In this document: positions 1-7,125 of the stretch, one piece after another | How the letters are laid out: the number at the start of each line of letters is the position of its first letter | Numbering within the stretch: position 1 is the stretch's first letter | Source of the DNA: Pseudomonas profundi | Lineage (GTDB): Bacteria > Pseudomonadota > Gammaproteobacteria > Pseudomonadales > Pseudomonadaceae | Reading direction: 5' to 3' | DNA length: 39,228 nt | Assembly (NCBI RefSeq): GCF_008638305.1 | Contig: NZ_VTPZ01000015.1 | Coordinates: 1 to 39,228 of the forward strand | Notes under the pieces: model-generated | Database searches by the model: none | What the model was told of the DNA's origin: nothing | The model's input: the letters and a program-made list of their open reading frames with translations, nothing else | Translations under genes and position numbers: made by a program

Positions 1-2025
1 AACGAAGAACAGATCTTCATCCATGCCCAGCGCGACTGGGATCAGAACATCCAGCACAACCAGAGCATCCGCGTCGGCAACGAACGCCACGACCGCGTCG
101 AAGCCAACAGCTACACCGAGCTGCTCGCCGAAGAACACCACACCACCCACAGCGACCGCCGCACTGAAATCAAGGCCGAGGATCACCTGACGGCCGCAGG
201 CAGCCAGCATGTAAAAGTCGGAGCCGGCCAATTCATCGAGACCGGACACGAGATCCACTATCACGCTGGGAACACAGTCGTCATAGACGCCGGCATGGAG
301 CTTACGGCAAAAGGTGGCGGGAGTTTCCTGAAGCTCGATCCCAGCGGAGTGACACTGAATGGAGCGAGCATAAAGATCAACTCCGGGGGCAGCGCCGGTA
401 ACGGAGCAGGGGTTGGCGTTCTGGGAGCAGCGCTGCCTTTCATGGCTGCGGTCGATCAGCCAGGCCACATTCTGGCGAAGCCCGCCTTTTTCGCCAAGTT
501 TCCTGAACCAGAGCTTGATATGCGGGCCACCCCTGTCATCGAAGCCGAAACGGTCGAGGATGAAGAAGAGGAAGAAGAAACCGAGCTACCTCTCACGCAA
601 CTAATTACCTTGAGAATCGGCGTATTCTTCGATGGCACCGGAAATAACAAGGACAACAGCCAAAGCGTCGCTGGATGCCGCGCAGAAGATGTTGGCCTGG
701 AAAGTATCGCTGAAGATATTCGGCAACATTGTGCTAGCCACGGTTTTGATGGCCAGGGTAGTTCACCTGACAACAGCTACGGCAACGATGTGACCAATGT
801 GGCGCGATTGTACGATCTTTATCGGGATGAGAGCGGTACTGAAATCGAACCTCACGCACAAGAAGCATCCGTGAAAGTGTACCTGGAAGGAATCGGCACG
901 CGCAGCGGAAGTTTGGACTCTATGTTCAGTCAAGGAACAGGACAAGGCGGCACTGGGGTGCGTGCGAGGGTTGAAGAAAGCCCAAGCAAAATATTAAGCG
1001 TCATACGCAGACTTTTCGAAGAGAACCCGAATGTGCTAATCGAGAACATCGAATTTGATGTCTTCGGCTTCAGCAGAGGCGCGGCCGCCGCCCGTGACTT
1101 TGTCAACGAACTGAAGAAAGGTAGCGACAGTTTGTTTGCCGCTGCTTTGCCACCAGGTTCATCCGCATTGATACCTTCCTTCAACTGGCGTTTCAACGCT
1201 GACATACGAATAGGATTTGTCGGCCTTTTCGATACCGTCGCTGGTATCGTATCGCTTGGCGGGTTGGATTTCAGTCCTCACAATGGCAGGAACCCAGGAC
1301 TCAAGCTGGAGTTTGCACCAGACGTAGCGAAGAAAGTGGTTCAACTCGTAGCGCGCGATGAGCTCCGGCACAATTTCTCCTTGAACAGTGCGGGTTCAGC
1401 CGACCTAGTAGTGCCTGGAGTACACTCAGACATAGGCGGAGGCTATATGCCCCTCGCCCAGGAGAAAGTTTTGTTAAGTCGCCCTAGAAGCAGCCGGGTA
1501 CGACGCACTACGCCCAACGAAGAAGCTAACGCATGCGTTCTGACGGTCGCGGACATGAACAAGCACCTCAGCCACCTCCAGCGATATGGTACGGCGATAT
1601 CCGTGGAGAATTGGGCGATCGACCTCCCCTATAATCGACGAAACGACCTTTACCGAGAAAAGCGAGTCTTTTGTGCCATTAAAAGCGAACGCGAAGTGTC
1701 AGGAGCCCTATCTCTAGTTTACTTCCACGTCATGAGAGAGTTAGCCGTCCAGGAAGGCGTACCCATGGATGAGATTCCTGCCGCGCCACAGTTTGCTTTG
1801 CCTCAAGAATTGGAATCGATCTATGCCAAAATTTTGGACTTTGCAAGAGGGAAGACTGCGGCCCTGCGGTTAACTGACAAAGAGGAGGCGTTATTGTATA
1901 GACGCTATATACATCTCTCGGCCAATTGGAACGCCGCCAATGGCTGGAATAACAGCAGTCTCGATATTTTGTTTATCAACCGTCCAGCTCAGAATGGTAA
2001 GCGCGTGGAGTATCAACATGATTAA
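1..2025 (+). CDS. vgrG: VgrG spike fused to a Tle1-type (DUF2235) phospholipase effector, 5' end outside window
   Basis: The frame is open from base 1 to the TAA at 2023-2025 (674 codons); the VgrG start lies upstream of the window. Codons 1 to about 135 read as the C-terminal beta-helix of VgrG (DUF2345-like, with phrases such as RDWDQNIQHNQSIRVGN and LKLDPSGVTLNGASIKI). A glycine/alanine-rich stretch and an acidic linker (run of Glu near nt 558-582) lead into a DUF2235 alpha/beta-hydrolase domain beginning RIGVFFDGTGNN. The nucleophile elbow is GFSRG, with Ser at codon 358 (nt 1072-1074). A GLFDTVA motif and a GVHSDIGGGY motif probably supply the catalytic Asp and His. Members of the Tle1 family hydrolyse phospholipids in target cells. 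Inference: an evolved VgrG that carries its own lipase. The lipase half is more AT-rich than the secretion genes downstream. Confidence 0.9.
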   Translation, partial: NEEQIFIHAQRDWDQNIQHNQSIRVGNERHDRVEANSYTELLAEEHHTTHSDRRTEIKAEDHLTAAGSQHVKVGAGQFIETGHEIHYHAGNTVVIDAGMELTAKGGGSFLKLDPSGVTLNGASIKINSGGSAGNGAGVGVLGAALPFMAAVDQPGHILAKPAFFAKFPEPELDMRATPVIEAETVEDEEEEEETELPLTQLITLRIGVFFDGTGNNKDNSQSVAGCRAEDVGLESIAEDIRQHCASHGFDGQGSSPDNSYGNDVTNVARLYDLYRDESGTEIEPHAQEASVKVYLEGIGTRSGSLDSMFSQGTGQGGTGVRARVEESPSKILSVIRRLFEENPNVLIENIEFDVFGFSRGAAAARDFVNELKKGSDSLFAAALPPGSSALIPSFNWRFNADIRIGFVGLFDTVAGIVSLGGLDFSPHNGRNPGLKLEFAPDVAKKVVQLVARDELRHNFSLNSAGSADLVVPGVHSDIGGGYMPLAQEKVLLSRPRSSRVRRTTPNEEANACVLTVADMNKHLSHLQRYGTAISVENWAIDLPYNRRNDLYREKRVFCAIKSEREVSGALSLVYFHVMRELAVQEGVPMDEIPAAPQFALPQELESIYAKILDFARGKTAALRLTDKEEALLYRRYIHLSANWNAANGWNNSSLDILFINRPAQNGKRVEYQHD

Positions 2026-2674
2026 AATCCGGTTCATTGCGCTACTGACAGGTTTGATCATGAGCGGCTGCGTCTCTGGGTTGGACAAACCATTACCTTA
2101 TGATGCTTGGTTTCTAGGCTTCTTTGCTCCCAACTATATGGAGGTCTGGATTGAAACTGCAGATGTGGTGGATATTGACGAGCGTGTATACCGACAAGCC
2201 ATGAGCGGCTTCGCCTCGATACGGACTCCACCCGAAAACCGTGGAGACTCTAAGGGTTGGCCGAAGCGACCCGGCATGGGCGCAGGCAAGGATGTCATTG
2301 GAGCCAAGGTTCCCAGACTTGTCTATGTACGCTGGCAGTCACTGGCCGAACCCCAAACCTACGATGCTTATATCGAGATTTCGCAGCCGATCAGAGATCT
2401 GATGACGGAGCCCACTAAAACTTTCTGCAATGCAGACGGAAAGTGGATAACTGATTACCGCAAGATGCTAACCATAGGTCTAGCTCCAGGAGGCATAGCA
2501 AAAGCATGGGTTGCTGGGCCTTGCCTGGCGCCCTTCGAAGTCGCCCGGGTCAAAGGAGAAATAGTTACACGCGGGCCCTATCTGGGCGAAATGAACGGCG
2601 TGTATGCCGCCAAGCTGAGGCCCGAGTCCCAGGCTTACGTGGATGAATTCGGTATCCCTTTTGGCTCCTGGTAA
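2018..2674 (+). CDS. DUF2931-like lipoprotein, probable immunity protein to the fused lipase
   Basis: The start chosen is the ATG at 2018 (MIKIRFIALLTG), which overlaps the effector stop by 8 nt. An upstream in-frame ATG at 1940 would only add residues without a signal sequence. The 218-residue product has a short lipoprotein signal ending in LIMSGC (Cys about residue 17), so it is expected in the periplasm attached to a membrane. The rest (for example VRWQSLAEPQTYDAYIEI) resembles DUF2931 proteins, which I recall beside Tle1/DUF2235 effectors. Position directly behind and overlapping the effector, plus the periplasmic location where Tle1 enzymes act, fits an immunity (Tli) role. Function is inferred from context; the family call is by memory of motif style. 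A hand count of 2101-2160 gives about 45% GC, below the neighbouring secretion genes. Confidence 0.72.
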   Translation: MIKIRFIALLTGLIMSGCVSGLDKPLPYDAWFLGFFAPNYMEVWIETADVVDIDERVYRQAMSGFASIRTPPENRGDSKGWPKRPGMGAGKDVIGAKVPRLVYVRWQSLAEPQTYDAYIEISQPIRDLMTEPTKTFCNADGKWITDYRKMLTIGLAPGGIAKAWVAGPCLAPFEVARVKGEIVTRGPYLGEMNGVYAAKLRPESQAYVDEFGIPFGSW

Positions 2675-2983
2675 CAAGCCAGGCACAGCCAAGAGTAGCA
2701 ACATGCTAAGGACGCAGCTCTTCTATTCTTGCTGGCTGCAAGCTCAGCAAATTCTGCAGTGCTGAGCGTAGCCAAGTCGAAAAACGTGCATATCGGTACT
2801 CCTTGGCAATTGCAGTGACTCGGAATCTGTAATCTGCGACCTGCGTCGCAGGCTTGGGCTGCAGGTGCCTTGGCCCGGTATGGCGTGGGTTGCTTAGAAA
2901 GTACTATTGGGCCTTCACGAATGATCGTGCGATGGATACTTTGGGATGGTCAACCTGGCCTCCCCTGACAGGGAAGTACAGCC
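2675..2983. other. 309-nt non-coding gap between effector cassette and T6SS operon
   Basis: No open frame here has a credible start and ribosome site. The stretch contains one clear 7-bp hairpin (2834-2851) and no obvious T-tract terminator. I looked for a sigma-54 -24/-12 element (GG-N10-GC) and found none with correct spacing. It probably holds the promoter of the T6SS operon that starts at 2984. Confidence 0.5.
2834..2851. repeat. Perfect 7-bp inverted repeat with 4-nt loop
   Basis: CTGCGAC-CTGC-GTCGCAG forms a perfect stem. It is followed by GCTTGGG rather than a T-run, so a classical terminator is unlikely. It may be an operator or an RNA hairpin in the leader of the small lipoprotein gene. 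Confidence 0.5.
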
Positions 2984-3220
2984 ATGAATCTGGCTATGAA
3001 CACGGATGTAATGCCATCAGTCACAAGCGCTGTCGGCACGTTACAGACGGCTGTATCCCGACTGGTCTCCAACTCCCGTCTTTACCTTCCGGTTCGACTT
3101 CGTCGAGCCGCTTTTTTACTGGCAATGGCAATATCCGTTGCAGGTTGCAGCAACCACCGATTCAACGATGACGACTACCGCCCTCTCGGAGAGTCGCAAA
3201 CGGTACAGCGCAGCAGTTAA
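2984..3220 (+). CDS. Small T6SS-associated lipoprotein (OrfX-like)
   Basis: This 78-residue product starts at ATG 2984, preceded by AGGGAA 8 nt upstream; a second ATG at 2996 is the alternative. A long basic N-terminus of about 41 residues precedes a hydrophobic stretch (AAFLLAMAISVAGC) with a lipobox Cys at residue 55. Only 23 residues follow (NHRFNDDDYRPLGES region). The unusually long n-region and tiny mature part are odd for a lipoprotein. It sits 19 nt before the FHA gene and is clearly part of that operon. From memory, the P. aeruginosa H2-T6SS cluster has a small uncharacterised gene (orfX) at this position between sfa2 and fha2; this is likely its counterpart. Function unknown. Confidence 0.65.
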   Translation: MNLAMNTDVMPSVTSAVGTLQTAVSRLVSNSRLYLPVRLRRAAFLLAMAISVAGCSNHRFNDDDYRPLGESQTVQRSS

Positions 3221-3239
3221 GCGTAAGGAGCAAGAAACC

Positions 3240-4436
3240 ATGGAATTGGTATTCGATGTGGTCAGCGCCCAGCCATTAACCGCTGGTTTTACCGCCACCA
3301 TGACCTTCAGGAAAGCCGGAGGGATAATCGGCCGGGCCGAGACCTGCGACTGGGTTATTCCCGACCGCAAGCGTGTGGTATCGGGCCGTCATGCGTTGGT
3401 GACCTTCGAAAATGGTGCCTTCCATCTGACCGACACCAGCAGTAATGGGATACTGGTAAGGGATTCGGGGGCCCGCCTGCAGAAAAACGAGCCCCATCGT
3501 ATCGAACATGGGAGCGTCTACTCTTTGGGCGAGTTCGAGATCCGCGCGCGCCTGATACAGGATCCTGCGGTATACGAATCAGACCTCGGCCGCCCCGAGG
3601 CGTCAGGCAGCATCATTCCGGACGATGCATTTCTGGATCTGGATCCGCTGAATGCGTTGGATCAGCAGGAAAGCGCCTATGCGCAGAAAAGCGATCTGGA
3701 TTTATTCGATCCCCTCTCTCCCGACCATGACATCCAGCAGGACTACGCACGCATCGATATGGAAAGCCTGCTGGTGCCCGAGATGGTCGCTGCGCCCACC
3801 CCGCCATCGCAGCCCGAGCCCGTAACACCACCACCGCGCATGCCGTCGCGCTTCTGGGAGAAATACAGCGAAGCGCTCGGCGTGAACATGGACGATTTGG
3901 GCGATGATGAGAGAGAAGCGCTTGCGCTGGCCGCCGCGAAATTGCTCAAGCAAAGCATTGGTGGACTGCAGCAGAGCCTGAAAACCCGAAGCGATCTCAA
4001 GAGTGAGATGCGGCTGGCGTTGACTGCCGTTCAGGGCGCCGACACCAACCCGCTCAAACACGCCAGTGAAACCAGTGAGGCTCTGACCGGCATGTTGCGT
4101 AACCCGAAGCCGGGGCAAATGTCCGCCTCCCGAGCAGTCAGCCTGGCCTTCCGCGACATTCAGGCGAACCAGGTTGCACTTATTGCAGCCAGCCGGGCCG
4201 TGGTGAAGGCTGTGCTGGATCAACTGGCACCCGACCAGCTTGCCCTCCGTTTCGAAAGCGAAAACAAATCGCTGCTGCGCACAGCCGGCGGAAACTGGCG
4301 TGACTACAGTCGCCTGCATCATTCCATGCAGCGCGATGACGAATGGAGCAAGCGCCTGTTTGCCCGTGATTTCGCTATGGCCTATGAAGAACAAGTCCGC
4401 CTTATTGCCACCCTAAATACCGATATTCAAGGATGA
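3240..4436 (+). CDS. tagH: T6SS FHA-domain protein (TagH/Fha)
   Basis: The start is ATG 3240 with AAGGAG 9 nt upstream; the open frame extends further 5' but only over the preceding lipoprotein gene. The 398-residue product has an N-terminal FHA domain (about residues 10-100) with the phosphothreonine-binding signature: GR at 31-32, SGRH at 48-51 and SSNG at 67-70. A low-complexity acidic and proline-rich linker follows (about 110-205). The C-terminal region (about 210-398, RFWEKYSEALGV onward) is typical of type VI FHA proteins. Fha proteins are scaffolds recognising phosphorylated partners during T6SS activation. The kinase/phosphatase pair at the operon end is the likely source of that phosphorylation signal (inference). 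Its stop overlaps the tssJ start as ATGA. Confidence 0.9.
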   Translation: MELVFDVVSAQPLTAGFTATMTFRKAGGIIGRAETCDWVIPDRKRVVSGRHALVTFENGAFHLTDTSSNGILVRDSGARLQKNEPHRIEHGSVYSLGEFEIRARLIQDPAVYESDLGRPEASGSIIPDDAFLDLDPLNALDQQESAYAQKSDLDLFDPLSPDHDIQQDYARIDMESLLVPEMVAAPTPPSQPEPVTPPPRMPSRFWEKYSEALGVNMDDLGDDEREALALAAAKLLKQSIGGLQQSLKTRSDLKSEMRLALTAVQGADTNPLKHASETSEALTGMLRNPKPGQMSASRAVSLAFRDIQANQVALIAASRAVVKAVLDQLAPDQLALRFESENKSLLRTAGGNWRDYSRLHHSMQRDDEWSKRLFARDFAMAYEEQVRLIATLNTDIQG

Positions 4437-4903
4437 ATCCCATGCCCCGCCTCGCCACACTTGCTTTAATTTCCGCCCTTGCCCTGCTCGGCGGCTGCTC
4501 TGGACTCACCAAGATCGATCTCTCACTGGAGAGCAGCAACAAGCTCAATCCGGACCTGAACGGCCGGCCCTCCCCGGTGGTACTGCATTTGATCGAACTC
4601 AAGCACCCGGTGGCTTTCGAAAACGCTGATTTCTTTTCGATTTATCAGCATCCGCGAGAAACCCTCACACCCGACTTCGTTCGCCTGGAGGAGCTGGAAA
4701 TGCGTCCGGGGGAGCGCCGCAACGTGAAATTCTCGGTGGCAGAGGACAGTCGTTACCTTGGCGTTCTGGCCGCCTATAGAGACCTGTCTGGTGGTGAATG
4801 GCGAACCGTGATTCCGCTTCGCGCCAAGAAAAAACACAAGGTTTCGCTGTATCTGGACGAACGCGGAATACGGGGTTCGGGCAACACTTCGGGCAGGGAC
4901 TGA
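4433..4903 (+). CDS. tssJ: T6SS outer-membrane lipoprotein TssJ
   Basis: The 156-residue product has a lipoprotein signal with lipobox LLGGC (Cys22) followed by a TssJ beta-sandwich sequence (VVLHLIELKHPVAFENADFF; LEELEMRPGERRNVKF; YLGVLAAYRDL). TssJ anchors the TssM periplasmic domain at the outer membrane as part of the T6SS membrane complex. Translation is coupled to the FHA gene by the ATGA overlap at 4433-4436. A second ATG at 4442 is an alternative start that keeps the signal peptide intact. The gap to tssK is 3 nt. Confidence 0.93.
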   Translation: MNPMPRLATLALISALALLGGCSGLTKIDLSLESSNKLNPDLNGRPSPVVLHLIELKHPVAFENADFFSIYQHPRETLTPDFVRLEELEMRPGERRNVKFSVAEDSRYLGVLAAYRDLSGGEWRTVIPLRAKKKHKVSLYLDERGIRGSGNTSGRD

Positions 4904-4906
4904 GCC

Positions 4907-6241
4907 ATGAGCACACAGAAAGTCGTCTGGCAGGAAGGCATGCTGCTACGCCCGCAGCATTTCCAGCAGAACGATCGATATTTTGACAACCAGATCAAAT
5001 CGCGCACCCAGCGCTTGGACATTTACCCCTGGGGGTTCTTCAGTCTGGAGATCGATATCCAGTTTCTCAGCATGGGTAAGCTGGTTGTCAGTCATGCCAG
5101 CGGCGTACTGCCTGACGGTAGCCTGTTCGAGCTGGGCGCCGAACGCGAGCCATTGGCGCTGGATATTCCGGCCAACACCTCTGACAAGCCGGTGTATCTG
5201 GCCTTGCCGCTGGTCACCGGTAACCACGTCGAAACCCGTCGCCCGGAACAAAAGGACGTACTGGCCCGCTTTACCGCGTATGACGCAGAAGTAGCCGATT
5301 CCAACGCGGGCGATACCAGCAGCAGTCAGGTGAGTTGCGGCTCGCCGGATTTTCGCTTGCTGCTCGGTGAGCAGCAGAGCGGCCAGGCCTATGTAAAACT
5401 CAAGTTGTGCGATGTCCTGGATACAACCCCCGACGGCGTAATCAGCCTGGACCCGGAATTTGTCCCGACCTACATACACTTCCAGGCCAGCAGCTTCCTG
5501 CAGTCGTGCATGAAGGAAACCATCAGCATGCTCGCCCACCGCGGCGATATCCTCGGCGAACGCATCCGCGCCACGGGTAAAGTGGGCAGCGCCGAGTTTG
5601 GCGACTTTATGATGCTACAGCTAATCAACCGCTATGAGCCCATCCTGCGGCATTACATGTGCATCGAGCAGATCCATCCGGAGCAGATCTATCGGGAATT
5701 GCTCGGCCTGTTGGGCGAGTTATCGACTTTCGCCAGCGAAACCAAGCGTCCACGGCTGGACAGCCGTTATCAGCATAGCGACCAGGGCTCAAGCTTCCGC
5801 AAGCTGCTCGATGCGATCCGCCAGGTGCTGTCGATGGTGCTGGAGCAGCACGCGGTTGAATTGCCTCTGCAGCAGCGACAGTACGGTATTCAGGTATCCC
5901 CGCTGCACGACCACAAATTGCTGGCCTCGGCCTCGTTTGTACTGGCCGCCAGCGCGCAGTGCGATTCGGAAGAGCTGCGCAAGCGTCTGCCAGCGCACCT
6001 GAAAATCGGTCCGGTCGAGCGTATTCGGCAACTGGTCAACCTACATCTGCCAGGCATCAAGGTCAAGCCGCTGCCCGTGGCGCCGCGCCAGATTCCCTTC
6101 CATGCCGGCAAAACCTACTTTGCGCTGGAGCTCGGCTCGGAAGATCTGGCGCAACTCGAGCGCTCCGGGGGCTTCGCATTCCACGTGTCGGGCGAGTTCT
6201 CCGCACTCGAGTTGAAATTCTGGGCGATAAGGAATCAATAA
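4907..6241 (+). CDS. tssK: T6SS baseplate protein TssK
   Basis: This 444-residue product is of normal length for TssK. The N-terminus (KVVWQEGMLLRPQHFQQNDRYF) is the hallmark of the family. TssK trimers link the T6SS baseplate to the inner-membrane complex through TssL and TssM. The start ATG 4907 has AGGGA 7 nt upstream and lies 3 nt after tssJ; the stop is 1 nt before tssL. No membrane segment or signal is seen, as expected for a cytoplasmic baseplate component. Confidence 0.95.
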   Translation: MSTQKVVWQEGMLLRPQHFQQNDRYFDNQIKSRTQRLDIYPWGFFSLEIDIQFLSMGKLVVSHASGVLPDGSLFELGAEREPLALDIPANTSDKPVYLALPLVTGNHVETRRPEQKDVLARFTAYDAEVADSNAGDTSSSQVSCGSPDFRLLLGEQQSGQAYVKLKLCDVLDTTPDGVISLDPEFVPTYIHFQASSFLQSCMKETISMLAHRGDILGERIRATGKVGSAEFGDFMMLQLINRYEPILRHYMCIEQIHPEQIYRELLGLLGELSTFASETKRPRLDSRYQHSDQGSSFRKLLDAIRQVLSMVLEQHAVELPLQQRQYGIQVSPLHDHKLLASASFVLAASAQCDSEELRKRLPAHLKIGPVERIRQLVNLHLPGIKVKPLPVAPRQIPFHAGKTYFALELGSEDLAQLERSGGFAFHVSGEFSALELKFWAIRNQ

Positions 6242-6242
6242 C

Positions 6243-7124
6243 ATGAACAACGAAATGGACTACCGCCAGGACGACCAGACCGTCATTCTCAACCGCAATG
6301 GCAACCTCCCAGCGCAAACGCCGCTGACTGATTTCGATGCCCCGCCGAAGTACGAGAAACTTGAGCAGCGCATGATCTATGCCGCGCGGATACGCCCGGC
6401 TGAAAGCTACAACTTCAGCCTGAATCCGCTGGTTGCGATGGCTTCCGGATTGCTGTCGGAGGTTGTTCGGCTCAAGCACAGCTACGACCGCGAAGACCTG
6501 CATGCGCTCAAGGAACGGCTCAGCGCCGAGATCAAGCTGTTTGAGCACCGCGCCCTGCAGAGCGGTGCCGAAAGCACCGAAGTGATGGCCGCCCGCTACG
6601 TGATATGCACAGCCCTGGATGAAGCAATTGTCACTACACCCTGGGGTAACGAAAGCGAATGGTCGCAGATGAGCCTGCTCAGCAGCTTCCATAACGAAAC
6701 CTTTGGCGGTGAGAAATTCTTTCAGCTTCTGGAACGCCTGTCGCGCAACCCGGTGAAACACCTTGCCATGCTCGAATTGATGTATCTGTGCATTTCCCTC
6801 GGCTTTGAAGGCAAGTACCGCGTCATGCCACGCGGCATGATGGAGCTGGAGGTCATCCGTGACAGCCTGTATCGCCAGATTCATCAGATCCGCGGCGACA
6901 TTCCCAGGGATATATCGCCGCATTGGGAAGGTCTGAAAGACGCCCGCCGCAACCTGATTCGCATCGTGCCCTGGTGGCTGGTCGTACTGTTCACCGCCGT
7001 GTGTCTGGCAACCCTGTTCACCGGCTTCAGCTGGGTGCTCAGCGAGCAGCGCAGCGCGGTGCTACAGCCATTCGAACAGCAGGATGCTGCTCCGCTCGTC
7101 ACGCCGTTTTCAGGGATGAACTGA
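6243..7124 (+). CDS. tssL: T6SS inner-membrane protein TssL (DotU/IcmH family)
   Basis: The 293-residue product has a cytoplasmic helical DotU domain (FSLNPLVAMASGLLSEVVRL; ALDEAIVTTPWG; HNETFGGEKFFQLLERL) and one C-terminal transmembrane segment at about residues 241-266. A short periplasmic tail of about 27 residues follows. There is no OmpA-like peptidoglycan-binding extension, so this is the short form, and any cell-wall anchoring would need another protein. It lies 1 nt after tssK and 1 nt before tssM. It works with TssM and TssJ in the membrane complex and docks TssK. Confidence 0.95.
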   Translation: MNNEMDYRQDDQTVILNRNGNLPAQTPLTDFDAPPKYEKLEQRMIYAARIRPAESYNFSLNPLVAMASGLLSEVVRLKHSYDREDLHALKERLSAEIKLFEHRALQSGAESTEVMAARYVICTALDEAIVTTPWGNESEWSQMSLLSSFHNETFGGEKFFQLLERLSRNPVKHLAMLELMYLCISLGFEGKYRVMPRGMMELEVIRDSLYRQIHQIRGDIPRDISPHWEGLKDARRNLIRIVPWWLVVLFTAVCLATLFTGFSWVLSEQRSAVLQPFEQQDAAPLVTPFSGMN

Positions 7125-7125
7125 C

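Noticed and set aside
558..582. Purine-rich GAA/GAG run as a possible slippage site
   Set aside because: The frame is open on both sides and codons are mixed GAA/GAG; it simply encodes an acidic linker.
2675..2983. Sigma-54 promoter for the T6SS operon
   Set aside because: TTGGCA-like and TTGC-like pieces are present but never at the required GG-N10-GC spacing.
2854..3171. 105-codon frame overlapping the small lipoprotein gene
   Set aside because: The other frame has a ribosome site, a lipobox and operon context; this one has none.
3702..4394. Minus-strand frame of 230 codons
   Set aside because: Antisense to the FHA gene, no start context and no family resemblance.
6063..6923. Minus-strand frame of 286 codons across tssK and tssL
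   Set aside because: Antisense to two well-supported T6SS genes; sequence has no domain character.
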